DNA from: Bacillota bacterium
GTDB lineage: Bacteria; Bacillota; Clostridia; Lachnospirales; Lachnospiraceae
Assembly: GCA_023398375.1 (NCBI GenBank)
Contig: JAEWSH010000020.1
Coordinates: 1 to 19,760, forward strand
Reading direction: 5' to 3'
Length of the DNA stretch: 19,760 bases
The position numbers and the translations under genes were made by a program. Each line of letters opens with the position of its first letter. The stretch's first letter is position 1. Below the pieces are notes generated by a model. The model did no database searches, was not told the DNA's origin, and was given only the letters and a program-made list of their open reading frames with translations. Of this stretch, positions 1 through 7,076 are shown piece by piece.

Positions 1-43
1 GAGAAGTAATTGAATGCCGATATATGATTTCCTCTATCACCAT
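1..43 (-). CDS. Possible start of a further gene, cut by the left edge
   Basis: An ATG on the minus strand at 43-41 opens a frame that stays open for 14 codons to the window edge (begins MVIEEIIYRH). It lies 5 bases after the stop codon of the ACP gene, the spacing expected of the next gene in this operon. A purine-rich stretch, GGAGGAAAAG (64-55, minus strand), ends 11 bases before the ATG, inside the ACP coding end. The protein is too short to recognise, so I give no function. It could be a chance open frame. Confidence 0.35.
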   Translation of the reverse strand, partial: MVIEEIIYRHSITS

Positions 44-48
44 AATTA

Positions 49-279
49 TTACAACTTTTCCTCCACAGCTGCTATGATATCATGGACATCTTCCAGATCC
101 ATCATCTCTTCCGGCTCAAAATTGATAGCAAAGGCCTCTTCTACATTAGAAAGGATTGTCAAATGCCCCATAGAATCCCATTGGGGAAAATCACCGATTG
201 TACTATTCTCATTAACATTGGATACTTCCGTTTCACAGACAGAAGCTACAATCTCAAATACTTTTTCTTTTACGTTCAT
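49..279 (-). CDS. Acyl carrier protein (ACP), first of three in the window
   Basis: A 76-residue acidic protein of normal ACP length. The phosphopantetheine attachment site is visible as WDSMGH, with Ser36 the expected modified residue. The predicted pattern of helices (residues 2-16, 36-50, about 55-60 and 63-76) fits the four-helix ACP fold. In this family the serine carries a 4'-phosphopantetheine arm, loaded by a phosphopantetheinyl transferase encoded elsewhere, that holds an acyl thioester. The gene follows a FabG-like SDR by 26 bp and is the last complete gene here. With the SDR, KAS III, second SDR and second ACP just upstream it looks like part of a dedicated acyl-synthesis module rather than the housekeeping fatty-acid ACP. 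ATG start. The acyl group carried is unknown. Confidence 0.9.
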   Translation of the reverse strand: MNVKEKVFEIVASVCETEVSNVNENSTIGDFPQWDSMGHLTILSNVEEAFAINFEPEEMMDLEDVHDIIAAVEEKL

Positions 280-305
280 TTTTTACTATTAAAAAATTGT
301 TATAC

Positions 306-1052
306 TTATTTTACACCTCCATCCACGCGAACAACCTGCCCATTAATGAACGAAGCTTCTTTTGATGCAAGGAAATAATATATGTTTGCTATTTCCTGGG
401 GAGTAGCCATTCTGTGCATAGCAGAGATTTCTTCCATAGAAGCTTTAGCTTTATCTCCCATTGCATTTGCAAATGCAGTATCTGTAAGCCCTGGAGCAAC
501 AGCATTCACACGGATATTCATTGAAGCCAACTCCTTTGACAATACTTTTGTAAATAGTATCATTGAAGCCTTTGTTGCACCATATACAACGTTACCTATA
601 TCTCCATCAATTCCAGCAATAGATGCAGCATTTAAAATGACACTTTCGCCATCCCTTGCCAAGCACCCAAGCAGTCCTTGAGTAATCTGTAACTGCGCAA
701 AATAATTTACTTGAAACACTTTTTTGACATCCGACATCTTAGTGAATGGAAGAATTGCCAAATGAGGTATCCCTGCATTATTTATCAGTACATTAATCTT
801 TAATTTCAAAGATTTTATTTCTTTTAGTGCTACCTTAATTGATTCTTCATCAGAGAAATCAAAGTAAAAGGGATGGTACTCTACATTATATATTTTCTTA
901 AGTGAAGCAAGAAACTCATTATATTGCGGTGTTTCCATCAAACTACAGAAGATAAATGTAGCACCTTCCACCGCAAATTTTTTAGTAATCTCCCTGCCTA
1001 TGCCTCCATCAGCTCCTGTGATGCAAACCACCTTATTTTCAAATTCCTTCAT
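306..1052 (-). CDS. SDR-family oxidoreductase, FabG-like (3-oxoacyl-ACP reductase type)
   Basis: A 248-residue classical short-chain dehydrogenase/reductase, the usual length for FabG-type enzymes. The cofactor motif TGADGGIG is at residues 12-19, the NNAG structural motif at 91-94, and the catalytic residues are Ser144 with Y157-x3-K161 (YGATK). The segment VNAVAPGLTDT and the C-terminal VRVDGG are typical of the FabG branch. The likely reaction is NAD(P)H-dependent reduction of a 3-oxoacyl-ACP to 3-hydroxyacyl-ACP, inferred from the adjacent KAS III and ACP; a sugar or alcohol substrate cannot be excluded from motifs alone. It starts 4 bases after the KAS III stop codon, so the two are probably co-translated. 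It is a distinct protein from the second SDR at 2127-2873, not a simple copy. Confidence 0.87.
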   Translation of the reverse strand: MKEFENKVVCITGADGGIGREITKKFAVEGATFIFCSLMETPQYNEFLASLKKIYNVEYHPFYFDFSDEESIKVALKEIKSLKLKINVLINNAGIPHLAILPFTKMSDVKKVFQVNYFAQLQITQGLLGCLARDGESVILNAASIAGIDGDIGNVVYGATKASMILFTKVLSKELASMNIRVNAVAPGLTDTAFANAMGDKAKASMEEISAMHRMATPQEIANIYYFLASKEASFINGQVVRVDGGVK

Positions 1053-1056
1053 TTTA

Positions 1057-2112
1057 TTAAATTTCTATTAAAGGTAGAACTTCTATAAATTCTGTTTCAA
1101 CATATACTGCAGCCCAAGAAAGACCTGCTCCAAATCCGCTCATGACAAGTTTATTTTTACCACCCCTCAATTGCTCACTGATTTTGGTAACCATCGTCAT
1201 AGGGATTGTTCCACTGCTTGTATTACCAAATTTTTCAAGACAATAAGGAGTCTTGTCTTTAGAGAAACGCATTTTTTTTCTAATCTTTTCATCAATGTAC
1301 TGATTCGCTTGATGAAGAAGAAGATAATCAACCTCATCAACATCTATGCAGAAGTTCTCCAAGAGATTTTTAATACATTTTGGTACTTTAGACATAGTAA
1401 AGGCAAATACCCCCATACCATCCATTGCCACATGAGTCCGGTTACGAACAATACCTTCCCCTATTTCTATCATCTTTAAGCTTTCTTCAGTAATAGGCTC
1501 TCGAACACCAGAGGCAGGTGCTATTATAGCCTCCATCTGTTTGCCGTCACTCATAAGATTAAAAAACATAGGTTTAGCATCCAGACTATATTCAAGAGCA
1601 GTTGCCGTACCAGCGTCACCATGTAGAGGCCATAAAGTTTTATCAAACGGTGACATAATCTTAGATGGAGTATCACCTACAAGCATCAAAGCCCTTTTCA
1701 TACAACCCAAGGAAAGCAATGAGCCCATAACAGAAAGTCCATAACAATATCCGGAACAAGCCATGGGCAAATCAATTGTATAGCATGTATCAGGTAATTC
1801 CATTTTACCTTGAATTACAGTTGCCGTATTGGGTTCTATATAATCACGGGAGACTGATATATATATAAGTGCGTCAATAGTATTCTTTTCCCATCCTAAT
1901 TTGGAAATAAGCTGCTCTGCCGCTTCCATACAATAATCAGAACAGACCTTTCCTTCCGGAGCAAGTCGACTCTCACGTATACCTGTCAGTTCTATTGTTT
2001 TTTCAGCTTCACCTTCGGCGAAGCAATCCAACTTACTTACCTCTTTAATTTCTTTGGGAACAGCTGCAGCGACTCCACGTATTTTTACATGCGGTATTGT
2101 CAAGAATGCCAT
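1057..2112 (-). CDS. 3-oxoacyl-ACP synthase III family protein (KAS III, FabH-like)
   Basis: A 351-residue thiolase-fold protein with an intact KAS III active site: Cys119 in MACSG, His267 in LLHQAN, Asn297 in FGNTSSGT, followed by the glycine-rich GFGAGLSW near residue 326. FabH condenses an acyl-CoA, usually acetyl-CoA, with malonyl-ACP to start a chain. Some relatives (CerJ and similar) instead move acyl groups onto sugars or other acceptors. Because the Cys-His-Asn triad is complete, condensation is the simplest reading. Gene order ACP - SDR - KAS III - SDR - ACP implies the product is a short 3-oxoacyl-ACP, reduced by one or both SDRs. Housekeeping fabH is normally in a fatty-acid or phospholipid gene neighbourhood, not in a capsule operon, so this is probably a specialised paralogue. 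ATG start, 14 bp after the upstream SDR. Confidence 0.9.
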   Translation of the reverse strand: MAFLTIPHVKIRGVAAAVPKEIKEVSKLDCFAEGEAEKTIELTGIRESRLAPEGKVCSDYCMEAAEQLISKLGWEKNTIDALIYISVSRDYIEPNTATVIQGKMELPDTCYTIDLPMACSGYCYGLSVMGSLLSLGCMKRALMLVGDTPSKIMSPFDKTLWPLHGDAGTATALEYSLDAKPMFFNLMSDGKQMEAIIAPASGVREPITEESLKMIEIGEGIVRNRTHVAMDGMGVFAFTMSKVPKCIKNLLENFCIDVDEVDYLLLHQANQYIDEKIRKKMRFSKDKTPYCLEKFGNTSSGTIPMTMVTKISEQLRGGKNKLVMSGFGAGLSWAAVYVETEFIEVLPLIEI

Positions 2113-2126
2113 ATCATTCAGGGGAT

Positions 2127-2873
2127 TTAAAGTGAATAACCTCCATCTATCTTAAGTGCTGTACCCGTTACCCAAGCAGCAGCATCAGACAAAAGATAAA
2201 TGATTGCGTATGCTATTTCTTCAGGTTTACCATGACGCTTTAATGGATAATTAGTCAAATCTGCCAATTTTTGTTCTTCAGATACCGAAGTATAATCATT
2301 AATTGGGGTATCAACCATTCCCGGATTTACACTATTCACACGTATTCCTTTCTCTGCCAACTCTTTTGCCGCATTCTTCATAAATCCATCAACAGCACTT
2401 TTTGATACTGAATATAATGTATTACCAATATCTACAGAACAAACACCGGCAATAGAAGACGTAATGACCATAGAAGCGCCTCTTTTCAGTTTTTTCTTTT
2501 TTAAAAGATATCTACTCAATAATATTGGAGCAATTGTATTTACATCCAATATATTCTGCAAAGTGACACGCTTAATGAAGTTTATCGGTATCTTGTTGCC
2601 GACACCTGCATTGTTCACAAAGCCATCCAATGGTGGTACAAATTCTGCAAGAAGCGCAATCTGATCTTCATCTGTCAAATCTGCAATAATTTGTAAATGG
2701 CCTTCGCCATCTAGTTCACTAAAGGTTTCTTGTAAGCGTTCAGAATTTCTACCCGATACAATTACATGCGCACCTAGTCTCGAACAAGCTATAGCTGTAG
2801 CCTTACCTATGCCAGAAGATGCACCAGTAACAAGAACTGTTTTTCCTTCAAGAGAATAAGGATTAAATGCCAT
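2127..2873 (-). CDS. SDR-family oxidoreductase, FabG-like, second copy in the module
   Basis: A 248-residue short-chain dehydrogenase counted from the ATG at 2873. A longer frame begins at a TTG at 2894 inside the upstream ACP gene, but its extra residues (MKKKRSN) look like read-through of the ACP 3' end and the ATG gives the normal SDR N-terminus MAFNPYSLEGKTVLVTG. Visible are TGASSGIG (residues 16-23), NNAG (87-90), serines 139-140, and Y154-x3-K158 (YSVSK), then NPGMVDTP and a C-terminal LKIDGGYSL. This is a catalytically complete classical SDR, most likely an NAD(P)H-dependent reductase acting on an ACP-bound or sugar-linked carbonyl. It sits between ACP and KAS III; with the other SDR it flanks KAS III on both sides. 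Two reductases may act on different substrates or in opposite directions. Confidence 0.87.
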   Translation of the reverse strand: MAFNPYSLEGKTVLVTGASSGIGKATAIACSRLGAHVIVSGRNSERLQETFSELDGEGHLQIIADLTDEDQIALLAEFVPPLDGFVNNAGVGNKIPINFIKRVTLQNILDVNTIAPILLSRYLLKKKKLKRGASMVITSSIAGVCSVDIGNTLYSVSKSAVDGFMKNAAKELAEKGIRVNSVNPGMVDTPINDYTSVSEEQKLADLTNYPLKRHGKPEEIAYAIIYLLSDAAAWVTGTALKIDGGYSL

Positions 2874-2877
2874 ATTA

Positions 2878-3108
2878 CTACGCTTTTTCTTCAATCAAGT
2901 TTATCAAATCTTGAATAGTATTTGCATTACGCATCTCATTCGCTGTGACTTGTACATCATACTCGTCATCAATCATAGACATTACAGACAATGCGGCCAA
3001 TGAAGACCACTCATCCAATTCACGAAACTTTGTTTCAAGCTTAAAAATACTTACATCTGTATCATCAAATAAATCTGCAAAATTCTGAATAAATTCTTGT
3101 ACTTCCAT
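2878..3108 (-). CDS. Acyl carrier protein, second; attachment motif SSL instead of DSL
   Basis: A 76-residue acidic protein with ACP helix pattern. The attachment site aligns as WSSLAAL, with Ser36 in the position of the phosphopantetheinylated serine. The preceding Asp of the usual DSL motif is replaced by Ser35. The other two carriers in this window keep the Asp (WDSMGH, WDSLAQ). The gene follows the hexapeptide acyltransferase by 22 bp, and the next gene starts 4 bases after its stop codon. Its position suggests it carries the acyl group made by KAS III and the SDRs, or hands it to the acyltransferase encoded upstream. Specificity is unknown. I am sure of the carrier fold from length, acidity and motif context, less sure that it is loaded normally. 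Confidence 0.83.
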   Translation of the reverse strand: MEVQEFIQNFADLFDDTDVSIFKLETKFRELDEWSSLAALSVMSMIDDEYDVQVTANEMRNANTIQDLINLIEEKA

Positions 3109-3130
3109 TTTTCTATATTTACAATTATTA

Positions 3131-3775
3131 TTATAACCTCATCAACTTGGCTGGTATTCCAATATATAAATTGTCATTCTTAGCATTCCGCATCAATAGG
3201 CTGTTTGCACCAAGCTTCACATTGTCGCCAATTTTCAAATATTGCAATACGGTCGCCTTTACTCCAAGCATGTTTTCCTTACCAATAGATACACCACCCG
3301 ATATATTTACGTTAGGCATAATGACATTAAAGTCTCCAATAGTTGAATCATGCCCTATAGCAACGCCGACATTAAGCAAATTAAAATTACCTAGTTCAAC
3401 ACGACAACTAATAAAACATTTTGCACATATTACATTCCCCTTGCCAAATCTAATATTAGCAACATCAAGAATATCAACTGTCGGATCAATGATATTAGGA
3501 AACAAAATTTTATTGTTAGTAATTTTTTCAACTATTAGTGAAATAACATGAGGTGATCCAATAGTAATTACGATAGATAGTTCTTTATTCCATCCATTCA
3601 GTTCTTCAATACCTCCCAATACTTCCCCATACTCATTCTGAGTACCTATCAATGTAATATCATCATCAAAAAAACCTATCAAGTTCCATTGAGGGGCTTG
3701 TTCATTGATTCTTCTTAGTAAGCAGGCAACTTCACGACCGAATCCACCTGCACCGTAAATAGCAATATCCTTCAT
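3131..3775 (-). CDS. NeuD/PglD-like sugar O/N-acyltransferase (left-handed beta-helix)
   Basis: A 214-residue protein with the two-part architecture of the NeuD/PglD family. The N-terminus has a nucleotide-sugar-binding glycine motif, GAGGFGRE (residues 8-15), and GFFDDD. From about residue 100 onward imperfect hexapeptide repeats form a left-handed beta-helix (for example IGDFNV, IGKENM, IGDNVK), ending IGIPAKLMRL. His142 in AIGHDSTIGD matches the catalytic histidine region of PglD. PglD N-acetylates a UDP-4-amino sugar using acetyl-CoA; NeuD acts on sialic acid. The gene overlaps the phosphosugar transferase by one base (TAATG), the usual pairing with a PglC-type enzyme. Downstream is an ACP, so an acyl-ACP donor is possible, as with LpxA/LpxD of the same fold, but that is inference. 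No aminotransferase that would make a 4-amino sugar is seen in the window. Confidence 0.88.
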   Translation of the reverse strand: MKDIAIYGAGGFGREVACLLRRINEQAPQWNLIGFFDDDITLIGTQNEYGEVLGGIEELNGWNKELSIVITIGSPHVISLIVEKITNNKILFPNIIDPTVDILDVANIRFGKGNVICAKCFISCRVELGNFNLLNVGVAIGHDSTIGDFNVIMPNVNISGGVSIGKENMLGVKATVLQYLKIGDNVKLGANSLLMRNAKNDNLYIGIPAKLMRL

Positions 3776-4404
3776 TAATTATACCCATTAAAAGCTTCCA
3801 TGGTAGCCGAAGTATCCGAATTGATACCTTCTCTCACAAAAACTTTTTTTATTGTCATAAAAATAATTTTCAAATCAAGCAAAAATGAACAATGGTCCAC
3901 ATACCAAACATCTAATTCAAACTTCTTTGACCAACTGATGGCATTACGCCCATTCACCTGTGCCCACCCCGTAATCCCCGGACGGACTTCATGACGACGA
4001 GCTTGTTCTTTACTATAAAGCGGTAAGTATTGAGGCAATAAAGGGCGGGGACCTATCAAAGCCATATTCCCTTTCAGTACATTAATCAGTTGTGGCAATT
4101 CATCAATACTTGTAGAACGAACAAACCGCCCCACCTTAGTCATGCGCTGTGCATCTGGCAGTAGATTGCCATTCGTATCCCGTTCATCAGTCATCGTCTT
4201 GAACTTTATTACTCGAAATATCTTTCCTTCTTTTCCCGGTCGCTCTTGAAAGAAAAGTATACCAGCACCTCTATTAGCAAAGCGAAGCCACAAGGAAACA
4301 ATTATCAATGGTAAAAACAGAACACTCAGTGCTACAAAGGCTATACAAAAATCAATTATACGCTTGAAACAACACTTATACATACTACCACAATTTAATA
4401 CCAT
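3775..4404 (-). CDS. PglC-like initiating phosphosugar (undecaprenyl-phosphate) transferase
   Basis: A 209-residue bacterial sugar transferase of the small PglC type (polyprenyl-phosphate hexose-1-phosphate transferase). One hydrophobic segment at about residues 15-40 matches the re-entrant membrane helix. Then come FRVIKFKTMTDERD, the catalytic Asp-Glu pair in SIDELPQL (residues 101-102), GNMALIGPRPLLPQY and RPGITGWAQVNGRN, all hallmarks of the family. It moves a sugar-1-phosphate from a UDP-sugar to undecaprenyl phosphate at the cytoplasmic membrane face, the first step of repeat-unit assembly. Start: ATG at 4404 directly follows the stop of a decayed gene (TGAATG) with AAGGGGAAG 12 bases before it. 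An ATG at 4383 gives MYKCCFKRIIDF, closer to the usual family N-terminus, and may be the real start. The sugar is probably a diacylamino or acylamino hexose, judging by the PglD neighbour. Confidence 0.93.
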   Translation of the reverse strand: MVLNCGSMYKCCFKRIIDFCIAFVALSVLFLPLIIVSLWLRFANRGAGILFFQERPGKEGKIFRVIKFKTMTDERDTNGNLLPDAQRMTKVGRFVRSTSIDELPQLINVLKGNMALIGPRPLLPQYLPLYSKEQARRHEVRPGITGWAQVNGRNAISWSKKFELDVWYVDHCSFLLDLKIIFMTIKKVFVREGINSDTSATMEAFNGYN

Positions 4405-4680
4405 TCAAAAGAAGTGCTTCCCCTTATCCTTCACCTCAATTACTGTTGCTTCAATAACAATAAATGCGTGCCATACCTCAATCAGCACTTACCTCCCTAC
4501 AATGAAAACCTGCCCCTTGCTTATAACAAAGCGCCTCTACTATCAACATACAGCAATAACAGTTTCCATATTATTTCAATAGTAATGGATCAGAACTCTA
4601 CTACCGACAATATGGTATTCACAATACAACATCCCTAATCAATAGTATTCGCCTACAAATCACAAGATACACAGAAGTGC
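4405..4680 (-). pseudogene. Decayed WbuC-type cupin gene
   Basis: This stretch has no intact ORF, but one minus-strand frame ending at the TGA at 4407-4405 reads as a worn cupin through seven internal stop codons. Recognisable pieces in order are a GMLYCEY segment, GSRVLIH followed by a stop where HRHR-like metal ligands would be, NNMETVIAV, RRFVISKGQ, and EVWHAF-IVIEATVIEVKD (W at 4473). That order matches the cupin metal-binding layout (H-x-H ... E-T ... WH) and the VWH...EVKDG ending of WbuC-family cupin proteins. WbuC lies directly after wbuB in Escherichia coli O26-type clusters, and this remnant directly follows a wbuB-like gene. Its stop abuts the next gene's ATG. Function is surely lost; the identification is my reading of a degraded frame and needs a profile search. 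Confidence 0.55.
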
Positions 4681-4732
4681 TCATTTTGGCAACCGCCGTA
4701 AACATAATTTTAAGCCAACATAGTGTCTATAG

Positions 4733-5938
4733 TTATTTGAAACGTTCCATGATAGCCCGATAACTATGCTCTACTGTATAATTATCTTTTAGAAATTGGT
4801 ATCCAGCTTCTCCCATGGATTTACGACGCCCTTCATTCTCTGACATATATTGTATCATATCCATAAATTGAGTCAAGTTTCCACTCACTGTCCAAAGACC
4901 AAAGTTATTTGCTTCAGCAATTTGCCCTACATCAGTAGCAGCATCAGTAGCAAACAAGATAGGCATTTTATACTCCATGTATGGTAATATTCGAGATGGA
5001 GTGTTGGGGACAGTAAAACGTCTATCCAAAAACACTAAACCTACATCGCATAAACTTACGATTTCATCATATTCTGTTTTAGGTAAATATGAAATTAGAA
5101 CAGAATTCTTAGGCTTATATTTATCATACCAAGCTCTGACAATAGGATAATCAGTACCACCACCTACTACAATAATAAAAGAATCCTGTCGAAATTCATT
5201 TTTCTCTATCACTTGTAGCAAAAAATTAACACCTTGTGGTTTACCCAAATTCCCTCCATAAATAAAGAGTGTTTTTGTCGGTGGAATCATTAGCCGTTTA
5301 AGCAATTTACTTTTATTTTTATCACCACGTTCTAACCCTTGTAGTTCTACACTATTAGGACAAATATTTAACTTACTTGCAACAACCTCTTTATTATGCT
5401 TTAATACAAATTCTATATTGCCAGGTGATGTACATCCGATATAGTCTGAAATTTGATAAAGTCTTTTTTCTTTCCTCCTAAACATTTTGTAAAGTAGACT
5501 AGTTTTAGAAAAGAATTCCAAATCAACAGCATTTTGAGGAAATATATCTTTCAACATTAAATAGGTATATGCATTATACTTCTTCTTTAATTGTGATATA
5601 ACTCCATTCAATGTGATTGGTGGTGTCGAATATAGAATTAGATCAAAATTCACATCTTTCCAATATCTATTAATGGCAAACATATACTGACTTTCAAGAA
5701 GTAACATTCCAATGCCTTTTTCAATATAGTTAGCTTTCTGAATATTGAGTGTCTTTACATTCAGTATTTTAGCTTCATTGGAGTCTATCAGCCTTGTTTT
5801 TTCCCCATAACGTCGTTCTGTAGGTGATACTACATATATTGAATGTCCGTTTTTTATAAACAATCGCAATAAATCAGAATAGATACCTTTATTTACTATA
5901 CTAGTTATTCGTGATACTGTTAGAAAAAGGATGTTCAT
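4733..5938 (-). CDS. wbuB: Glycosyltransferase family 4, WbuB-like
   Basis: A 401-residue GT-B fold glycosyltransferase. I chose the ATG at 5938 (MNILFLTVSR); the frame opens two codons earlier at a TTG. The N-terminal domain has the acceptor-side features of the WbuB group (SIYVVSPTERR, LILYSTPPITLNG, YLMLKDIFPQNAVDL). The C-terminal donor domain shows IYGGNLGKPQGVNFL, VGGGTDYP, YDEIVSLCDVGLV and the region RILPYMEYKMPILFATDAATDVG, where GT4 enzymes bind the nucleotide sugar. WbuB is known to transfer L-FucNAc or L-QuiNAc in O-antigen loci that carry the fnl/qnl genes, and here it follows that block with the reading frame starting 7 bases after the epimerase stop. Expected substrate: the UDP-2-acetamido-2,6-dideoxy-L-hexose made by the three preceding genes. 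The symbol is by family and order. Confidence 0.85.
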   Translation of the reverse strand: MNILFLTVSRITSIVNKGIYSDLLRLFIKNGHSIYVVSPTERRYGEKTRLIDSNEAKILNVKTLNIQKANYIEKGIGMLLLESQYMFAINRYWKDVNFDLILYSTPPITLNGVISQLKKKYNAYTYLMLKDIFPQNAVDLEFFSKTSLLYKMFRRKEKRLYQISDYIGCTSPGNIEFVLKHNKEVVASKLNICPNSVELQGLERGDKNKSKLLKRLMIPPTKTLFIYGGNLGKPQGVNFLLQVIEKNEFRQDSFIIVVGGGTDYPIVRAWYDKYKPKNSVLISYLPKTEYDEIVSLCDVGLVFLDRRFTVPNTPSRILPYMEYKMPILFATDAATDVGQIAEANNFGLWTVSGNLTQFMDMIQYMSENEGRRKSMGEAGYQFLKDNYTVEHSYRAIMERFK

Positions 5939-5945
5939 AGTCAAT

Positions 5946-7070
5946 TTATTTTCGCCAAACCATCTTATTGATAATCCCCGTATAGCTCTGAATCAGTTTT
6001 ACAACTTTCGTGCTCACATTCTTATCATCATATGCGGGTACATTAAGTGCATCATCACCATTCGTATGCATTTCCACCGCCAAATCCACAGCCTGCAAAA
6101 CCTGTTCTGTAGTAATACAGCCTATAGTGAACACGCCTTTATCCATGGCTTCCGGACGCTCGGTAGACGTACGGATACTGACAGCCGGAAATTTGAAATA
6201 GCTACCTTCTTCGGGTACGGTACCACTATCCGAAACCACGCAGAACGCATGCTGCTGCAAATGGTTGTAATCATGAAAGCCCAAGGGTTGACTCTGAATT
6301 ACACGGCTGTCAAACTTAAAACCGCGCTGTTCTATGAACTTCCTGCTACGGGGATGGCATGAATACAAAATCTGCATATCATACTTTCCGGCCATGGCGT
6401 TCACAGCGTTCATCAGGCTGAAGAAGTTTGCTTCGATATCAATATTTTCTTCCCGGTGGGCAGACAAGAGTATGTATCTGTTTTCCTCAAGCCCAAGCCT
6501 CTCAAGCACATCGCTGGCATTGATTTGTTCTATGTTGTCATCCAGGACTTCACGCATCGGCGAGCCGACCACATAAGTGTACTCCGGCTTGACGCCGGAA
6601 TCAAGGATATAACGACGTGCATGTTCACTGTAGCACAAGTTCACATCACTGGTGACATCCACAATACGGCGGATTACCTCCTCCGGGAGATTCTCATCCT
6701 TACAACGATTACCCGCCTCCATATGAAAAATAGGAATCTTCAAACGTTTGGCAGAGATAATGGACAAACAACTGTTGGTATCTCCAAGCACAATTACAGC
6801 ATCGGGACTTACTTGAGCCATGAGTTCATAACTCTTGGATACAACGTTGCCCATTGTCTGACCGATGTTCTCACCCACTACACCCAAATAATAATCCGGT
6901 TCGCGCAGTCCAAGGTCCTTGAAGAACACCTCGTTTAAAGTATAGTCATAGTTCTGTCCTGTGTGTACCAACACATGATCAAAATATTTGTCACATTTCT
7001 TTATGATTGCCGACATCTTGATAATCTCGGGACGAGTGCCAAGAATCGTCATTAATTTCAATTTACTCAT
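5946..7070 (-). CDS. WecB-family UDP-N-acetyl sugar 2-epimerase (FnlC/QnlB type)
   Basis: A 374-residue non-hydrolysing UDP-GlcNAc 2-epimerase homologue of normal family length. Visible motifs are GTRPEIIKM (residues 11-19), HTGQNYD (36-42), LGDTNS, FHMEAGNRCKDENLPEEVIRR, LLSAHREENID, and VSDSGTVPEEG near the nucleotide site, so the acidic and histidine residues used by WecB are present. Classical WecB makes UDP-ManNAc. In the fnl/qnl context the enzyme instead inverts C-2 of a 2-acetamido-2,6-dideoxy-L-hexose as the last step to UDP-L-FucNAc or UDP-L-QuiNAc. The neighbours (FnlA-like dehydratase, RmlD-like reductase, WbuB-like transferase) strongly favour the second role. Base composition is clearly GC-richer than in the flanking glycosyltransferase and flippase genes. 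ATG start, 6 bp after the reductase. Confidence 0.9.
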   Translation of the reverse strand: MSKLKLMTILGTRPEIIKMSAIIKKCDKYFDHVLVHTGQNYDYTLNEVFFKDLGLREPDYYLGVVGENIGQTMGNVVSKSYELMAQVSPDAVIVLGDTNSCLSIISAKRLKIPIFHMEAGNRCKDENLPEEVIRRIVDVTSDVNLCYSEHARRYILDSGVKPEYTYVVGSPMREVLDDNIEQINASDVLERLGLEENRYILLSAHREENIDIEANFFSLMNAVNAMAGKYDMQILYSCHPRSRKFIEQRGFKFDSRVIQSQPLGFHDYNHLQQHAFCVVSDSGTVPEEGSYFKFPAVSIRTSTERPEAMDKGVFTIGCITTEQVLQAVDLAVEMHTNGDDALNVPAYDDKNVSTKVVKLIQSYTGIINKMVWRK

Positions 7071-7076
7071 AAGCTT

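Noticed and set aside
4364..4638. Two plus-strand frames of about 72-74 codons in the gap before wbuB
   Set aside because: Low-complexity products with no domain, opposite to the operon direction. The minus-strand cupin remnant explains this stretch better.
6456..6938. 160-codon plus-strand open frame opposite the epimerase gene
   Set aside because: It lies wholly antisense to a protein with clear WecB-family motifs; the open frame is a by-product of the GC-richer codon use there. It has no recognisable domain.
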